Source of the DNA: an uncultured Eubacterium sp.
GTDB lineage: Bacteria; Bacillota; Clostridia; Lachnospirales; Lachnospiraceae
Length of the DNA: 64,000 nt
NCBI GenBank assembly: GCA_910589665.1
Contig: CAJUTR010000003.1
Location: 102,146-166,145, forward strand
Reading direction: 5' to 3'
Shown here: piece by piece, positions 52,013 through 60,792 of the stretch
Position numbering within the stretch: the first letter of the stretch is position 1
How the letters are laid out: every line of letters starts with the position of its first letter
The notes under the pieces: model-generated
Seen by the model: the letters and a program-made list of their open reading frames with translations, nothing else
Told to the model about the DNA's origin: nothing
Database searches by the model: none
Translations under genes and position numbers: made by a program

Positions 52013-53401
52013 TTGGAAAATAGAAAGATTATCCAATATAAAAAACCATTTCGGCCCAAAGTTGCCACGATGATCTTATGTATTATCATTGTCTATGTCG
52101 CAGTGGTTGCGTGGAATTATTTCAGCAAGGAGCACATCAGTATTTATGAAGTAAATGAGACGAGTATCGCCGACGACAGCACCATCACAGGATTCATTAC
52201 CCGGGAGGAAACTGTAGTGGCGGCAGATGAGAGCGGCTATGTAAATTTCTATCATGCCGATCAGAGCAAAGTTGGAAAAAATGAAGTCATTTACACGATC
52301 GACAGTACGGGGGCTGTCAATGAACTGCTCAATGAGGTGGAAACTGGTTCTGCTACGACTGCGAGCGATATTACAAAACTGCGTGAAGTCATCCAGGATT
52401 ATTATGTCAACTATAATCCCGCCGCTTTTTATAAAGTCAGGGATTTTCATTATAGTATAGAAAATTCTATTTTTGAGCAAAGCCGCAATAATCTGTACAG
52501 CGATCTGAAAAAAAGGATGTCGGAAAAAGACATAAAAGGTGATTTTATCCGGGCACGCGCTAAGTCATCCGGCATCATTTCGTACTGTATCGACGGCTAT
52601 GAGGGTACAAAGGCGGACGATGTCACCGCTGATTTTTTTGAACAGGGCTCGGAGGTCGGCCGGACACTGATCCGCTCTTCTGAAAAGATCGAGGCGGGGA
52701 CGCCGGTGTACAAACTAGTTACGAATGAGGAATGGAACATTGTCATTCCGGTCTCTGACAGTTTGTACGAAAAAATAAAAGAATCTTCGACACTGAAGAT
52801 AACGGTAAAAAAAGACAATGTCTCTTTTCCGGTCAGCCTGTCGCTCGAAGAACACGGCGGCTATTCGTTTGCTGTCCTTTCGACCTCACGATTTATGGAA
52901 CGGTATTTGAGCGACCGGTTTCTTGACATCGAATTGAACCTGAATGCGGCAAGCGGTTTTAAGATCCCAAATTCCTCCATCCTGACAAAAGAACTGACAC
53001 TTGTCCCGGAAAACTTGACGGAAGTCGGCGGAAACGGAGAGGAAAAAGGCGTGATCAAAGTCTTATACGACGAAGAGGGCGGCAGTAAAGAAGTATTTAC
53101 TTCCTTAAAAAACTGTTCTGTCTCTGAGGGAAAATACTGTGTGGATCCGTCCGTACTAAAACCCGGAGATGTGATCAAGGATCCAGCGGACGACAGTCCC
53201 TATACACTCCGGGATGTACTTGCTGTTGATGGCGTCTATTGCGCAAATACCGGCTACTGCCAGTTTAAGAAAATTGAAAAGATATATGAAAATAATGAAT
53301 ATACGATCATTTCCTCGGATACGAGAGGGGGGATCTCAAATTTCGATCATATCATAGTGAATCCAGACAAAATAAATGAAAATGACTTTGTGGATCAATA
53401 A
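52013..53401 (+). CDS. HlyD-like single-pass membrane protein in the division gene region
   Basis: 462 residues: a basic head, one membrane helix (about residues 18-36, VATMILCIIIVYVAVVAW), then an extracytoplasmic part with a biotinyl-lipoyl-like hairpin region (ITGFITREETVVAADESGYV; the second half resumes at SSGIISYCIDGYEG) and a beta-rich part (PVYKLVTNEEWNIVIPVSD). This is the layout of HlyD/membrane-fusion proteins, but no ABC exporter or efflux pump is nearby. TTG start at 52013 with AAGGAAAGGA about 11 bases upstream; ATG 52003 is out of frame. It lies directly before yggS-sepF-divIVA, suggesting a wall or division role. Confidence 0.8.
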   Translation: MENRKIIQYKKPFRPKVATMILCIIIVYVAVVAWNYFSKEHISIYEVNETSIADDSTITGFITREETVVAADESGYVNFYHADQSKVGKNEVIYTIDSTGAVNELLNEVETGSATTASDITKLREVIQDYYVNYNPAAFYKVRDFHYSIENSIFEQSRNNLYSDLKKRMSEKDIKGDFIRARAKSSGIISYCIDGYEGTKADDVTADFFEQGSEVGRTLIRSSEKIEAGTPVYKLVTNEEWNIVIPVSDSLYEKIKESSTLKITVKKDNVSFPVSLSLEEHGGYSFAVLSTSRFMERYLSDRFLDIELNLNAASGFKIPNSSILTKELTLVPENLTEVGGNGEEKGVIKVLYDEEGGSKEVFTSLKNCSVSEGKYCVDPSVLKPGDVIKDPADDSPYTLRDVLAVDGVYCANTGYCQFKKIEKIYENNEYTIISSDTRGGISNFDHIIVNPDKINENDFVDQ

Positions 53402-53417
53402 ATGGAGGGAAGACAGG

Positions 53418-54110
53418 ATGGTAACAGAACATTTAGAAATAGTAGAACAAAACATCACGCGCGCCTGTGAGCGCTGCGGCAGGAATCGTGAAGAAGTGAC
53501 CCTAATTGCCGTGAGTAAAACAAAACCGGTCGAAATGATGGAAGAAGCAATGACCGCCGGTATACGCACATTCGGTGAAAATAAAGTGCAGGAGATCATA
53601 AAAAAGAAGCCATTACTTCCGGATGATATCAACTGGCATATGATCGGTCATTTACAACGGAATAAAGTGAGACAGATCGCCGGAAACGTTTCGATGATCC
53701 ACTCGGTTGACTCTCTCCGTCTAGCGGAACAGATCCAGAAAGAATATGAAGCGATCGGTAAAATGGCAGAAGTACTGATGGAGGTAAATATTGCTAGAGA
53801 GGAAACAAAATATGGCCTGATGCCAGAAGAGGCCGAGACCGTTATCCGTGAAACCGCTAAATTGAGTCATATAAAAGTGCGCGGGCTTATGACGATTGCC
53901 CCATATGTGGAAGATCCAGAGGATAACCGCATACATTTTCGTAATTTACGAAAATTACTAGTTGACATAAACAGCAAAAACATTGATAATATTAGTATGA
54001 CGGAACTTTCCATGGGAATGACAGGTGATTATGAGATTGCAATTGAAGAGGGGGCTACGTTTGTAAGGGTAGGTACCGGCATATTCGGAAGCAGGCACTA
54101 TGCTAAATAA
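53418..54110 (+). CDS. PLP homeostasis protein YggS/YlmE
   Basis: 230 residues, alanine-racemase-like barrel binding PLP through the lysine in LIAVSKTKPV, with FGENKVQE, WHMIGHLQRNK and MTELSMGMTGDYEIAIEEG. Proteins of this family control PLP and amino-acid balance and lack a known catalytic reaction. In Firmicutes the gene (ylmE) sits just before sepF, as here. GGAGGGA before ATG 53418. Confidence 0.93.
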   Translation: MVTEHLEIVEQNITRACERCGRNREEVTLIAVSKTKPVEMMEEAMTAGIRTFGENKVQEIIKKKPLLPDDINWHMIGHLQRNKVRQIAGNVSMIHSVDSLRLAEQIQKEYEAIGKMAEVLMEVNIAREETKYGLMPEEAETVIRETAKLSHIKVRGLMTIAPYVEDPEDNRIHFRNLRKLLVDINSKNIDNISMTELSMGMTGDYEIAIEEGATFVRVGTGIFGSRHYAK

Positions 54111-54158
54111 AATAAAGGGTAAGGCTTTCGTTAATACAGTTAGGAAAGGGTTAAGATC

Positions 54159-54674
54159 ATGGGATTAAATTCACTTTTGAACTTTTTTAAATTAGATGGA
54201 ATTGACGATGAATATGAGGATTATGAATATGACGAGTACGATGAAGAGGAAGTGCCTTCTGTCAAAAAAACTTCTGTTCCGCGAAAAACATCTGCTGCAA
54301 GGGAGATACCAGAAGACTCCGTAAAATCAAAAAACGGCTTTTTAAACAACTCCAAGCCGAAAGTCGTCTCGTTAAACCGTTCGATGATGGAAGTAAAGAT
54401 CGTACAGCCGACTTCATTTGAGGATTCACAGGAAATCTGCAACACACTTTTAGAATCGAAACCGGTTGTCGTGAATTTAGAGGGATTTGACCCGGATGAC
54501 GCCCAGCGCATTATGGATTTTATTTCTGGATGTATCTATGCTATAAACGGAAAATATCATCAGATTTCCAAATACATTTTTATCTTTACACCTGAAAATG
54601 TTGATATTAGTGGGGATTCTCTGTCACTTGGTGACGGGACGGCGACGATGCCGACGATCAGCAGGGAATTTTAG
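54159..54674 (+). CDS. sepF: Cell division protein SepF
   Basis: 171 residues. An N-terminal membrane-targeting helix (MGLNSLLNFFKLDG), an acidic disordered linker (EYEDYEYDEYDEEE), and the SepF core (VKIVQPTSFEDSQEICNTLL; VVNLEGFDPDDAQRIMDFIS). SepF tethers FtsZ to the membrane and organises the septum. AAAGGG ribosome site. Confidence 0.95.
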   Translation: MGLNSLLNFFKLDGIDDEYEDYEYDEYDEEEVPSVKKTSVPRKTSAAREIPEDSVKSKNGFLNNSKPKVVSLNRSMMEVKIVQPTSFEDSQEICNTLLESKPVVVNLEGFDPDDAQRIMDFISGCIYAINGKYHQISKYIFIFTPENVDISGDSLSLGDGTATMPTISREF

Positions 54675-54760
54675 CGATCCCATGTAATGGCGTTGGGGAC
54701 GGAATATCGGTTCATCCACTTTCGTTCCTGGCAAAAAGACGAGTAAGGAGGAAACTGTAT

Positions 54761-55990
54761 ATGTTATCTTTGATAGAATTGCAGCGAAAAAAGGTAGAGG
54801 CAAAAAGAAAGAAATACGATAAAGACGAGATGGACAGCTATTTAGAGCTGGTTTATGAAAATTACAGGGAACTTTTGGATCAGATCAAAAAGCTGGAAGC
54901 TGAAAAAGGGGAATTGAACCAAAAGGTAAAAAAGCTCAGCGATGGCGTACAATATTACCGCTCCATTGAGACTACGCTGCAAAAGGCGCTGATCTTAGCA
55001 GAAAAGACATCAAAAGAAACGAAGGACGCCGCTCTGTTAAAAGCGGAGGCCATTGAAAAGGATGCCAATAAACGGGCAGATGAGATCCTTCGGAACGCGG
55101 AAGGTGAATATAACATAATCAAAGGAAAGTGTGTTCATCTAGTACAGCAGTTTAACCAGTATAAAACTCGTTTGATCGAAGCGGCGAGTGCCCAGCTCGA
55201 ACTGGTAGAGGGGGACGAATTTGACATTGCCGCTCCGGACGAATACGGTCAGGCACCGAATTCGTCCGTAAAACAAAAAGAAGCGGAATTCGTGCCGAAA
55301 CCAGATCCCATACCAGATCCCATACCAGATCCGGAACCAGTGCTGGAAGTCGAACCAGAAGCTCAGGCCGTTTCACAGGAACTGGCGGCTTCAAAAAAAC
55401 CAACGACGGAAGAGATCCTGCGGGCTGATACGATCGATCTGAGAACGACGCTTGATACCATCCAGTCATTTGAACAAGCGGCTGTTACAGAATCATCGTT
55501 CCCAAAAACAGGGCAGCCGATCGAAATGATCGTAAATGATCCGATGTCGGAGGATATGATTTCCAATGACAGAGTGATAGAAGAAGAGGGCATTACGCAT
55601 ATTCCAGTTCGGACCTTTGAGGATACGCCAGTACAGGAGGCAGTTTTCGAACCGGTCGAAAACCAACTGCCAGAACACGCTGTTTCCCATGTCAAAGAAG
55701 ATAACCGGATCGATACGGTGAACGTCAAGCATGCACAGCCAATTGATGCGACATTTATCGAACCCATACAGGCAAAAACAGTTGAACCGCTCGACGCCAT
55801 TTTTGAAGATGAGCTTGCGGCAAATGAAGAGCGGGCGAAAGAGCCGATCAAATTAAATCCGACGGCGAAAGAACCAGAAACAGTGCCGACACTGGACGCC
55901 CTGCTCCAGGATCTGAATATCAATAACAGGGGCAATCAAAAATCCGATGATCCATTTGAATTTTTAGGATCCATTGACGACGACTTTTAG
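54761..55990 (+). CDS. DivIVA-domain protein with long acidic tail
   Basis: 409 residues. Residues 1-145 are a DivIVA-like coiled coil (LIELQRKKVEAKRKKYDKDE; YLELVYENYRELLDQIKKLE). The rest is a Glu/Pro-rich tail with DPIPDPIPDPEP repeats and scattered short motifs. DivIVA binds curved membrane at septa and poles. The tail probably recruits partners. AAGGAGG precedes the start. Its acidic, motif-bearing tail is reminiscent of the unknown protein at 8443-10182, but I see no clear shared motif. Confidence 0.88.
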   Translation: MLSLIELQRKKVEAKRKKYDKDEMDSYLELVYENYRELLDQIKKLEAEKGELNQKVKKLSDGVQYYRSIETTLQKALILAEKTSKETKDAALLKAEAIEKDANKRADEILRNAEGEYNIIKGKCVHLVQQFNQYKTRLIEAASAQLELVEGDEFDIAAPDEYGQAPNSSVKQKEAEFVPKPDPIPDPIPDPEPVLEVEPEAQAVSQELAASKKPTTEEILRADTIDLRTTLDTIQSFEQAAVTESSFPKTGQPIEMIVNDPMSEDMISNDRVIEEEGITHIPVRTFEDTPVQEAVFEPVENQLPEHAVSHVKEDNRIDTVNVKHAQPIDATFIEPIQAKTVEPLDAIFEDELAANEERAKEPIKLNPTAKEPETVPTLDALLQDLNINNRGNQKSDDPFEFLGSIDDDF

Positions 55991-55999
55991 AGGTAACTC

Positions 56000-56554
56000 A
56001 TGGAACGTAACAGATCTGACAACACACATGAACTTCATAGGGGCAGTAAAACAAACCTTATATTTGCTATCCTGTTTGTTTTCCTTGTTTTCATCGACCA
56101 GGCCGGGAAGAGAGCAGCCCTCCATTTTCTCCGTGATTCCGATATAGAGTTGATTCCGGAGGTTTTAGAACTTCACTATTTAGAAAACAAAGGCGCTGCC
56201 TGGGGAATGATGCAGAACCGGACATGGATTCTCATAACTGTCACGGCTATCGTATTGATCGTGATCGCCTTTGTTTTTTACCGGCTTTCCAAAGGGAATC
56301 AGTTTCGTTTCCTGCGGTTTTGCCTTGTTCTGTTAGCAGCAGGAGCATTGGGAAATCTGATCGATCGTATCATGAATCATTATGTCATTGACTTCATATA
56401 TGTTTCGCTGATCGATTTTCCGGTCTTTAATTTTGCAGATTGTTTTGTATGTATATCCGCCGTGCTGATCTTATACTGTATCCTGTTCCGATACAAAGAT
56501 TTGGATGTTGTGGTACAGGCACAGGAAAAAGAAGAAACTGTACAGCATAAGTAG
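56000..56554 (+). CDS. lspA: Lipoprotein signal peptidase
   Basis: 184 residues, four membrane helices. The catalytic aspartates are in GNLIDRIMN and FNFADCFV; NKGAAWGM is the third family box. It cleaves prolipoproteins before the lipidated cysteine. AGAGG precedes the ATG. Confidence 0.96.
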   Translation: MERNRSDNTHELHRGSKTNLIFAILFVFLVFIDQAGKRAALHFLRDSDIELIPEVLELHYLENKGAAWGMMQNRTWILITVTAIVLIVIAFVFYRLSKGNQFRFLRFCLVLLAAGALGNLIDRIMNHYVIDFIYVSLIDFPVFNFADCFVCISAVLILYCILFRYKDLDVVVQAQEKEETVQHK

Positions 56555-56565
56555 TGGAGGAAATG

Positions 56566-57492
56566 ATGGAACAAATTATCACATTACAGATAGAAGAGTG
56601 CGATGCAGGCAAGCGGCTGGATCAGGTGATCGCTGCAAAGTGCATGAGTTTGTCCCGCACCTATATTCAAAAGTTAATAAAAGAAGAAAACTGCGTAAGT
56701 GTAAACGGGAACTTTGGAAAAAAAACGAAGTATCCCGTTTCTTTTGGCGACGAGATCTGTATTCGCCTGCCAGTCCCCAAATCGCTCGAAATCGAACCTC
56801 AAAATATCCCGTTGGACATTTTATACGAAGATGCCGATCTATTAGTTATAAACAAGCCCAAAGGCCTTGTTGTACATCCCGCAAACGGACATTATTCGGA
56901 CACCCTTGTCAACGCCGTCATGTATCACTGTGGAACTCATCTATCCGGTATCAATGGCGTCCTGCGTCCTGGTATCGTCCACCGGATCGACAAAGATACG
57001 ACCGGTTCTCTCGTCGTATGCAAAAATGACAACGCGCATCTCGTTCTGTCCCAACAATTTCGGGCGCACACGATAAACAGAACGTACCGCGCCATTGTGT
57101 ACAACAATTTTTCCGAGGAGGAGGGAACGATCGATAAGCCGATCGGCAGACATCCCGTAGAGCGGAAAAAGCGAAAAGTGATGACAGAAACCGGAAAAAG
57201 AGCTGTCACCCATTACCGTGTCCTAGACCATCTGAACCACAAATTCAATTATATCGAATGTCGGCTGGAGACAGGGCGCACGCACCAGATCCGGGTACAC
57301 ATGGCTCACATCGGTCATCCTCTTCTCGGGGATGCCGTGTACGGCCCAGACAATGTAAGATTCAAACAATTACAGGGGCAAACACTACACGCTGAGACTC
57401 TTGGCTTTGTTCATCCTACAAGTGACGAATACATGGAGTTTCACGCACCGATGCCCGAATACTTTGAAAAACTGCTAAAAACGCTGGGATAA
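56566..57492 (+). CDS. rluD: RluA/RluD-family pseudouridine synthase
   Basis: 308 residues. An S4 domain (CDAGKRLDQVIAAKCMSLSR), and the catalytic aspartate in HRIDKDTTGSLVV near residue 143; RTHQIRVHMAHIGHP closes the site. Members modify 23S rRNA U1911, U1915 and U1917 (RluD). lspA-rluD is a common pair in Firmicutes (ylyB). The GGAGG at 56556-56560 points to ATG 56566 or 56563. Confidence 0.93.
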   Translation: MEQIITLQIEECDAGKRLDQVIAAKCMSLSRTYIQKLIKEENCVSVNGNFGKKTKYPVSFGDEICIRLPVPKSLEIEPQNIPLDILYEDADLLVINKPKGLVVHPANGHYSDTLVNAVMYHCGTHLSGINGVLRPGIVHRIDKDTTGSLVVCKNDNAHLVLSQQFRAHTINRTYRAIVYNNFSEEEGTIDKPIGRHPVERKKRKVMTETGKRAVTHYRVLDHLNHKFNYIECRLETGRTHQIRVHMAHIGHPLLGDAVYGPDNVRFKQLQGQTLHAETLGFVHPTSDEYMEFHAPMPEYFEKLLKTLG

Positions 57493-57564
57493 ACCGGTTA
57501 TAAATAGTAGGCTAAAAATGAAAAATTATTTTCAAAATATTTCAAAATTTATTTGAATTTATCA

Positions 57565-57593
57565 TTGACTTCGCGTTTCTTCTGTAGTAGAAT
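57565..57593 (+). promoter_or_regulatory. Promoter of the BlaI-type repressor gene
   Basis: TTGACT at 57565-57570, 17 bases, TAGAAT at 57588-57593. The -10 lies inside the first AGTAGAA repeat. Confidence 0.65.
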
Positions 57594-57731
57594 ATAGGTA
57601 ATTTCCCCTCATCGGCCAGTAGAACGAAAGGGATACGATAGTAGAACAATGGTACGCCTTGCTTTGCAATGAGGGATGTTGTCGGGGGTCTGTTTACTAC
57701 GGAGGAAGAACGGGGTTTGTTGAATTCTACT
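57587..57731 (+). promoter_or_regulatory. Operator-like AGTAGAA repeats before the BlaI-type gene
   Basis: AGTAGAA occurs at 57587-57593, 57618-57624 and 57640-57646, and inverted as TTCTACT at 57725-57731; GTAGTAAA is also present inverted at 57693-57700. BlaI/MecI/CopY proteins bind short dyads near their own promoters, so these are candidate half-sites. Confidence 0.4.
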
Positions 57732-57771
57732 AAAGAAGAAAACTATGTATGCGAGGAGGTTTTAGAAAGAA

Positions 57772-58149
57772 ATGGGCCAGCTGAAAGGAAAGGAAATCCG
57801 TCTGCATGAAGGTGAATTAAATGTCATGGAACTCCTGTGGAGCAATAAAGTTCTTGCTGCGAAAGATATTGCCAAAATCATAAAGGAATACATTGGATGG
57901 GAAAAAAATACTACATACACCTACATCAAGCGACTGATTGACAAAGGTGCGATCACAAGGGAAGATCCAGGTTTTTTGTGCCGGGCGGCAATCTCTAAAA
58001 AACGAGTTCAGGAAATTGAGACAACCGTCCTGATCAAAAATTTGTATAACAGTTCTTTGACCAGTTTTATTCATGAATACTTTGATGGACGGAAATTGTC
58101 GTCAGATGAGATTTTAGAGTTACAAAAAGTTGTAGATGATAACCGGTAA
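57772..58149 (+). CDS. BlaI/MecI/CopY-family repressor (orphan)
   Basis: 125 residues of the penicillinase-repressor winged helix: LHEGELNVMELLWSN, KDIAKIIKEYIGWEKNTTYTY and IKRLIDKGAI. The C-terminal helical part dimerises. In BlaI/MecI systems a BlaR-type sensor protease follows, but none is here; the next gene is a recombinase. It therefore may respond to another signal or to a distant sensor. GGAGG precedes the ATG. A long leader (about 175 bases) separates the promoter and start. Confidence 0.88.
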   Translation: MGQLKGKEIRLHEGELNVMELLWSNKVLAAKDIAKIIKEYIGWEKNTTYTYIKRLIDKGAITREDPGFLCRAAISKKRVQEIETTVLIKNLYNSSLTSFIHEYFDGRKLSSDEILELQKVVDDNR

Positions 58150-58180
58150 GAAGCGTTCAAATGATCCAGCAGACTAATAT

Positions 58181-58209
58181 AAAAAAACGGCAAGGTGTGC
58201 CGTTTTTTT
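58181..58209 (+). terminator. Terminator after the BlaI-type gene
   Basis: AAAAAAACGGCA pairs with TGCCGTTTTTTT around loop AGGTG. Confidence 0.9.
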
Positions 58210-58327
58210 ATTTCAGTTATTATATAAGGAAGCAACTTCTTTCGATATATATGGTATGATCATGAAGGGGCAGCATCTATACTAGCCAATCACTCTCTTG
58301 GACAAACCCCAGTTTTTCAAAAAGATA

Positions 58328-58356
58328 TTTACAAAAGAAGCCAGATATGCTATACT
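58328..58356 (+). promoter_or_regulatory. Promoter of the tyrosine recombinase gene
   Basis: TTTACA at 58328-58333, 17 bases, TATACT at 58351-58356. The ribosome site GGAGG lies before the ATG at 58380. Confidence 0.7.
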
Positions 58357-58379
58357 AGATATATTAGGAGGATTTATAA

Positions 58380-59438
58380 ATGGATCAGAAAACGACTTAT
58401 CACGAAGAAAACACGCGAGCAAATACGTTAAAACTGCGTGAGGTGCTCGCCACGATGCCTGGCTTTGCCAAAGACTATTTTCGTGCCATTGAGCCAAATA
58501 CCTCTGCGAAAACAAGGATTTCGTACGTTTATGATGTGAGGATCTTTTTCCGTTATTTGATCACGGCGAACCCTTTATTCAAAGAGAAAGAAATCACGGA
58601 TATCCGACTGGATGATCTGGAACGGCTTCAGCCGGTAGACATTGAAGAATATTTGGAATACCTGAAATTATATACCGATGTAGACGGAAAACTGCATACC
58701 AATACCGAACAGGGACTTCATCGGAAACTTGCCGCGCTGCGGAGTTTTTTTGCTTATTATTACAAACGTGAACGGATCCAAAGTAACCCGACGCTGATCG
58801 TGGACATGCCCAAATTACATAAAAAAGAAATTACCCGCCTGGATTACGACGAGGTTGCCGAGTTACTTGATTATGTTGAACATGGCGGCGAACAGATGTC
58901 CGGGATGAAGAAAGTGTATTTCGAAAAAAATAAGGAGCGCAATCTAGCTCTCTTTACTCTTCTGCTCGGAACCGGGATCCGTGTTTCCGAATGCGTCGGA
59001 TTGGATTTAGAGGATATTGATTTTAAAAATAACCGGATCAAGATCATACGGAAAGGCGGCAAAGAAGATTTCGTATATTTTGGCGACGAAGTCGCTGAAG
59101 CACTATCCCGATATATGCAGGTTCGCAGCGGCATTATAACAAAAGAAGGACATGAACACGCACTCTTCCTCTCTGCCCAGCGCCGGAGGATCTGTGTTCA
59201 GTCTGTGGAAAATCTTGTGACCGACTGTGCAAAACAGGTGACGACGATCAAACATATCACGCCACATAAACTCCGCAGCACATATGGAACATCGCTCTAC
59301 CAGGAAACAGGAGATATTTACCTGGTCGCCGAAGTGCTCGGCCATAATGATGTGAATACGACGAGAAAACATTACGCCGCTCTTGGAGACGATCGGAAAA
59401 GACGTGCGGCATCGGCTGTTCGGTTACGGAATGAATAG
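58380..59438 (+). CDS. Tyrosine recombinase of the XerC/XerD type
   Basis: 352 residues, somewhat longer than Xer proteins (about 300). N-terminal SAM-like domain, then a catalytic domain with Arg in GTGIRVSE, Lys in RKGGKED, HKLRST, LGHNDV and the nucleophile Tyr in TRKHYAAL. It resolves chromosome dimers at dif if it is the housekeeping Xer. The extra length is in the N-terminal domain and the Lys/Glu-rich segment before GTGIRV. No phage genes or attachment repeats surround it, which favours a housekeeping role. Confidence 0.87.
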   Translation: MDQKTTYHEENTRANTLKLREVLATMPGFAKDYFRAIEPNTSAKTRISYVYDVRIFFRYLITANPLFKEKEITDIRLDDLERLQPVDIEEYLEYLKLYTDVDGKLHTNTEQGLHRKLAALRSFFAYYYKRERIQSNPTLIVDMPKLHKKEITRLDYDEVAELLDYVEHGGEQMSGMKKVYFEKNKERNLALFTLLLGTGIRVSECVGLDLEDIDFKNNRIKIIRKGGKEDFVYFGDEVAEALSRYMQVRSGIITKEGHEHALFLSAQRRRICVQSVENLVTDCAKQVTTIKHITPHKLRSTYGTSLYQETGDIYLVAEVLGHNDVNTTRKHYAALGDDRKRRAASAVRLRNE

Positions 59439-59568
59439 CAGCCGTTCTCTTTAGAAATTGGGTATTTCTGCCGATATAATATATTAAGATAATATTTTTA
59501 TGGGGTATAGCAGGCGGGAAATATAATAACATCATAGTTGCCGCTTTTGCGGCGGAATGAGAGGAAAA

Positions 59569-60672
59569 ATGGTTAAACGCTTTTATGTACGTACCAGTTC
59601 CCTTCGTGAAGGAATGAAGATTGATCAGGTGATCAAAGACCGGCTCGACCGGACTCTGGTTGCCCGTGGCACACGATTGGACAAGTATCTCATAGATGGT
59701 TTGAAAAAACGAGGTGTTACGGGGGTTTACATCTGCGAAGGTGAAGAAGATCCGGAATCTGAAAAAAAAGAGAAACCAATCTCACCAATGGTAAAGAAAA
59801 CGATAGAAAAATATCGTACGAAGGACGCTGCAAAAGTAAAGCTTACGGAAAGTGTAAAAAAACGTGTATCGGAAGGAATCCAGTATCTCTATAACAATTC
59901 GGATTCCCAGCAGTTTACTGACACGTCGACAAAAATTACAAACGATCTGATGAAGGCGATCAATGATAACGACGCTCTTGCCGTGGACATCAGTGCCCTT
60001 AAAACAAGTGATGAATATACGTTTAAACACAGCGTGGATGTGGCTACGTTGTCGATGATCATCGCCAGAAATCAGGGACTTTCGCAGGAAGATGTGTACA
60101 AGATCGGGATTGCCGGACTTCTTCATGACATGGGAAAATCAAAAATCCCTTTGGAGATTTTAAATAAGCCGGGCAAGCTGGACGATGAAGAATTTGCCGT
60201 TATGAAGCAGCATTCTGTTCTCGGTTACGATATATTAAGAACGAAAAAAGAATTTTCCGGCATGATCTCGCTAGCCGTGCTGCAGCACCACGAAAAAATG
60301 AACGGAAAAGGATACCCATTTGGTTTTACCGCGGATAAAATCTGCCCTTATGCGAAAATACTTTCTGTCACAGATGTATATGACGCGCTCGTGACAGAGC
60401 GGCCATACAAGAAATCATTTTCCCAGCGCACCGCAGTAGAAATGATCATGTCCATGACAGAAGAACTTGATCTGAAAGCGATGAAGACATTTCTTTCCAG
60501 CGTGATACTCTATCCGGTTGACACCACTGTCAAACTCAGTAACGGTGAAGAAGCGCGTGTTGTAAAAAATAATAAAAATTCTGTTCTGCGGCCGGTCGTT
60601 GTTGGACTGGAATCTGGAAAAGTATATGATCTGACCGGTGATATTGAATGTGCAAATGTTATTATTTTATAA
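59569..60672 (+). CDS. HD-GYP domain protein
   Basis: 367 residues. An N-terminal domain of about 130 residues (VRTSSLREGMKIDQVI, typical DUF3391-like), then HD-GYP: HSVDVATLSMIIARN, LLHDMGKSKIP, HHEKMNGKGYP and DVYDALVTERPYK. The HD, HHExxxGxGYP and D residues are all present, so it should hydrolyse cyclic di-GMP or a related dinucleotide. No GGDEF or sensor domain is attached. GAGGA before ATG 59569. It probably has its own promoter. Confidence 0.9.
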   Translation: MVKRFYVRTSSLREGMKIDQVIKDRLDRTLVARGTRLDKYLIDGLKKRGVTGVYICEGEEDPESEKKEKPISPMVKKTIEKYRTKDAAKVKLTESVKKRVSEGIQYLYNNSDSQQFTDTSTKITNDLMKAINDNDALAVDISALKTSDEYTFKHSVDVATLSMIIARNQGLSQEDVYKIGIAGLLHDMGKSKIPLEILNKPGKLDDEEFAVMKQHSVLGYDILRTKKEFSGMISLAVLQHHEKMNGKGYPFGFTADKICPYAKILSVTDVYDALVTERPYKKSFSQRTAVEMIMSMTEELDLKAMKTFLSSVILYPVDTTVKLSNGEEARVVKNNKNSVLRPVVVGLESGKVYDLTGDIECANVIIL

Positions 60673-60695
60673 GATACGTCCTACTATTTATGTTC

Positions 60696-60735
60696 AAAAA
60701 AGTCACTATATACGGGCTATATAGTGACTTTTTTT
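60696..60735. terminator. Bidirectional terminator between HD-GYP and GH95-like genes
   Basis: A 16-bp stem AAAAAAGTCACTATAT/ATATAGTGACTTTTTT with loop ACGGGCT and T-rich arms on both strands, between convergent genes. Confidence 0.9.
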
Positions 60736-60792
60736 CTGTGCGATCCTCTCCACGCTATCTCCGTATATGACTCCATTACCGCTATTTTACCG

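Noticed and set aside
58380..59438. Phage or transposon integrase
   Set aside because: No phage genes, attachment repeats or tRNA junction lie nearby, and the flanking genes are ordinary chromosomal ones.
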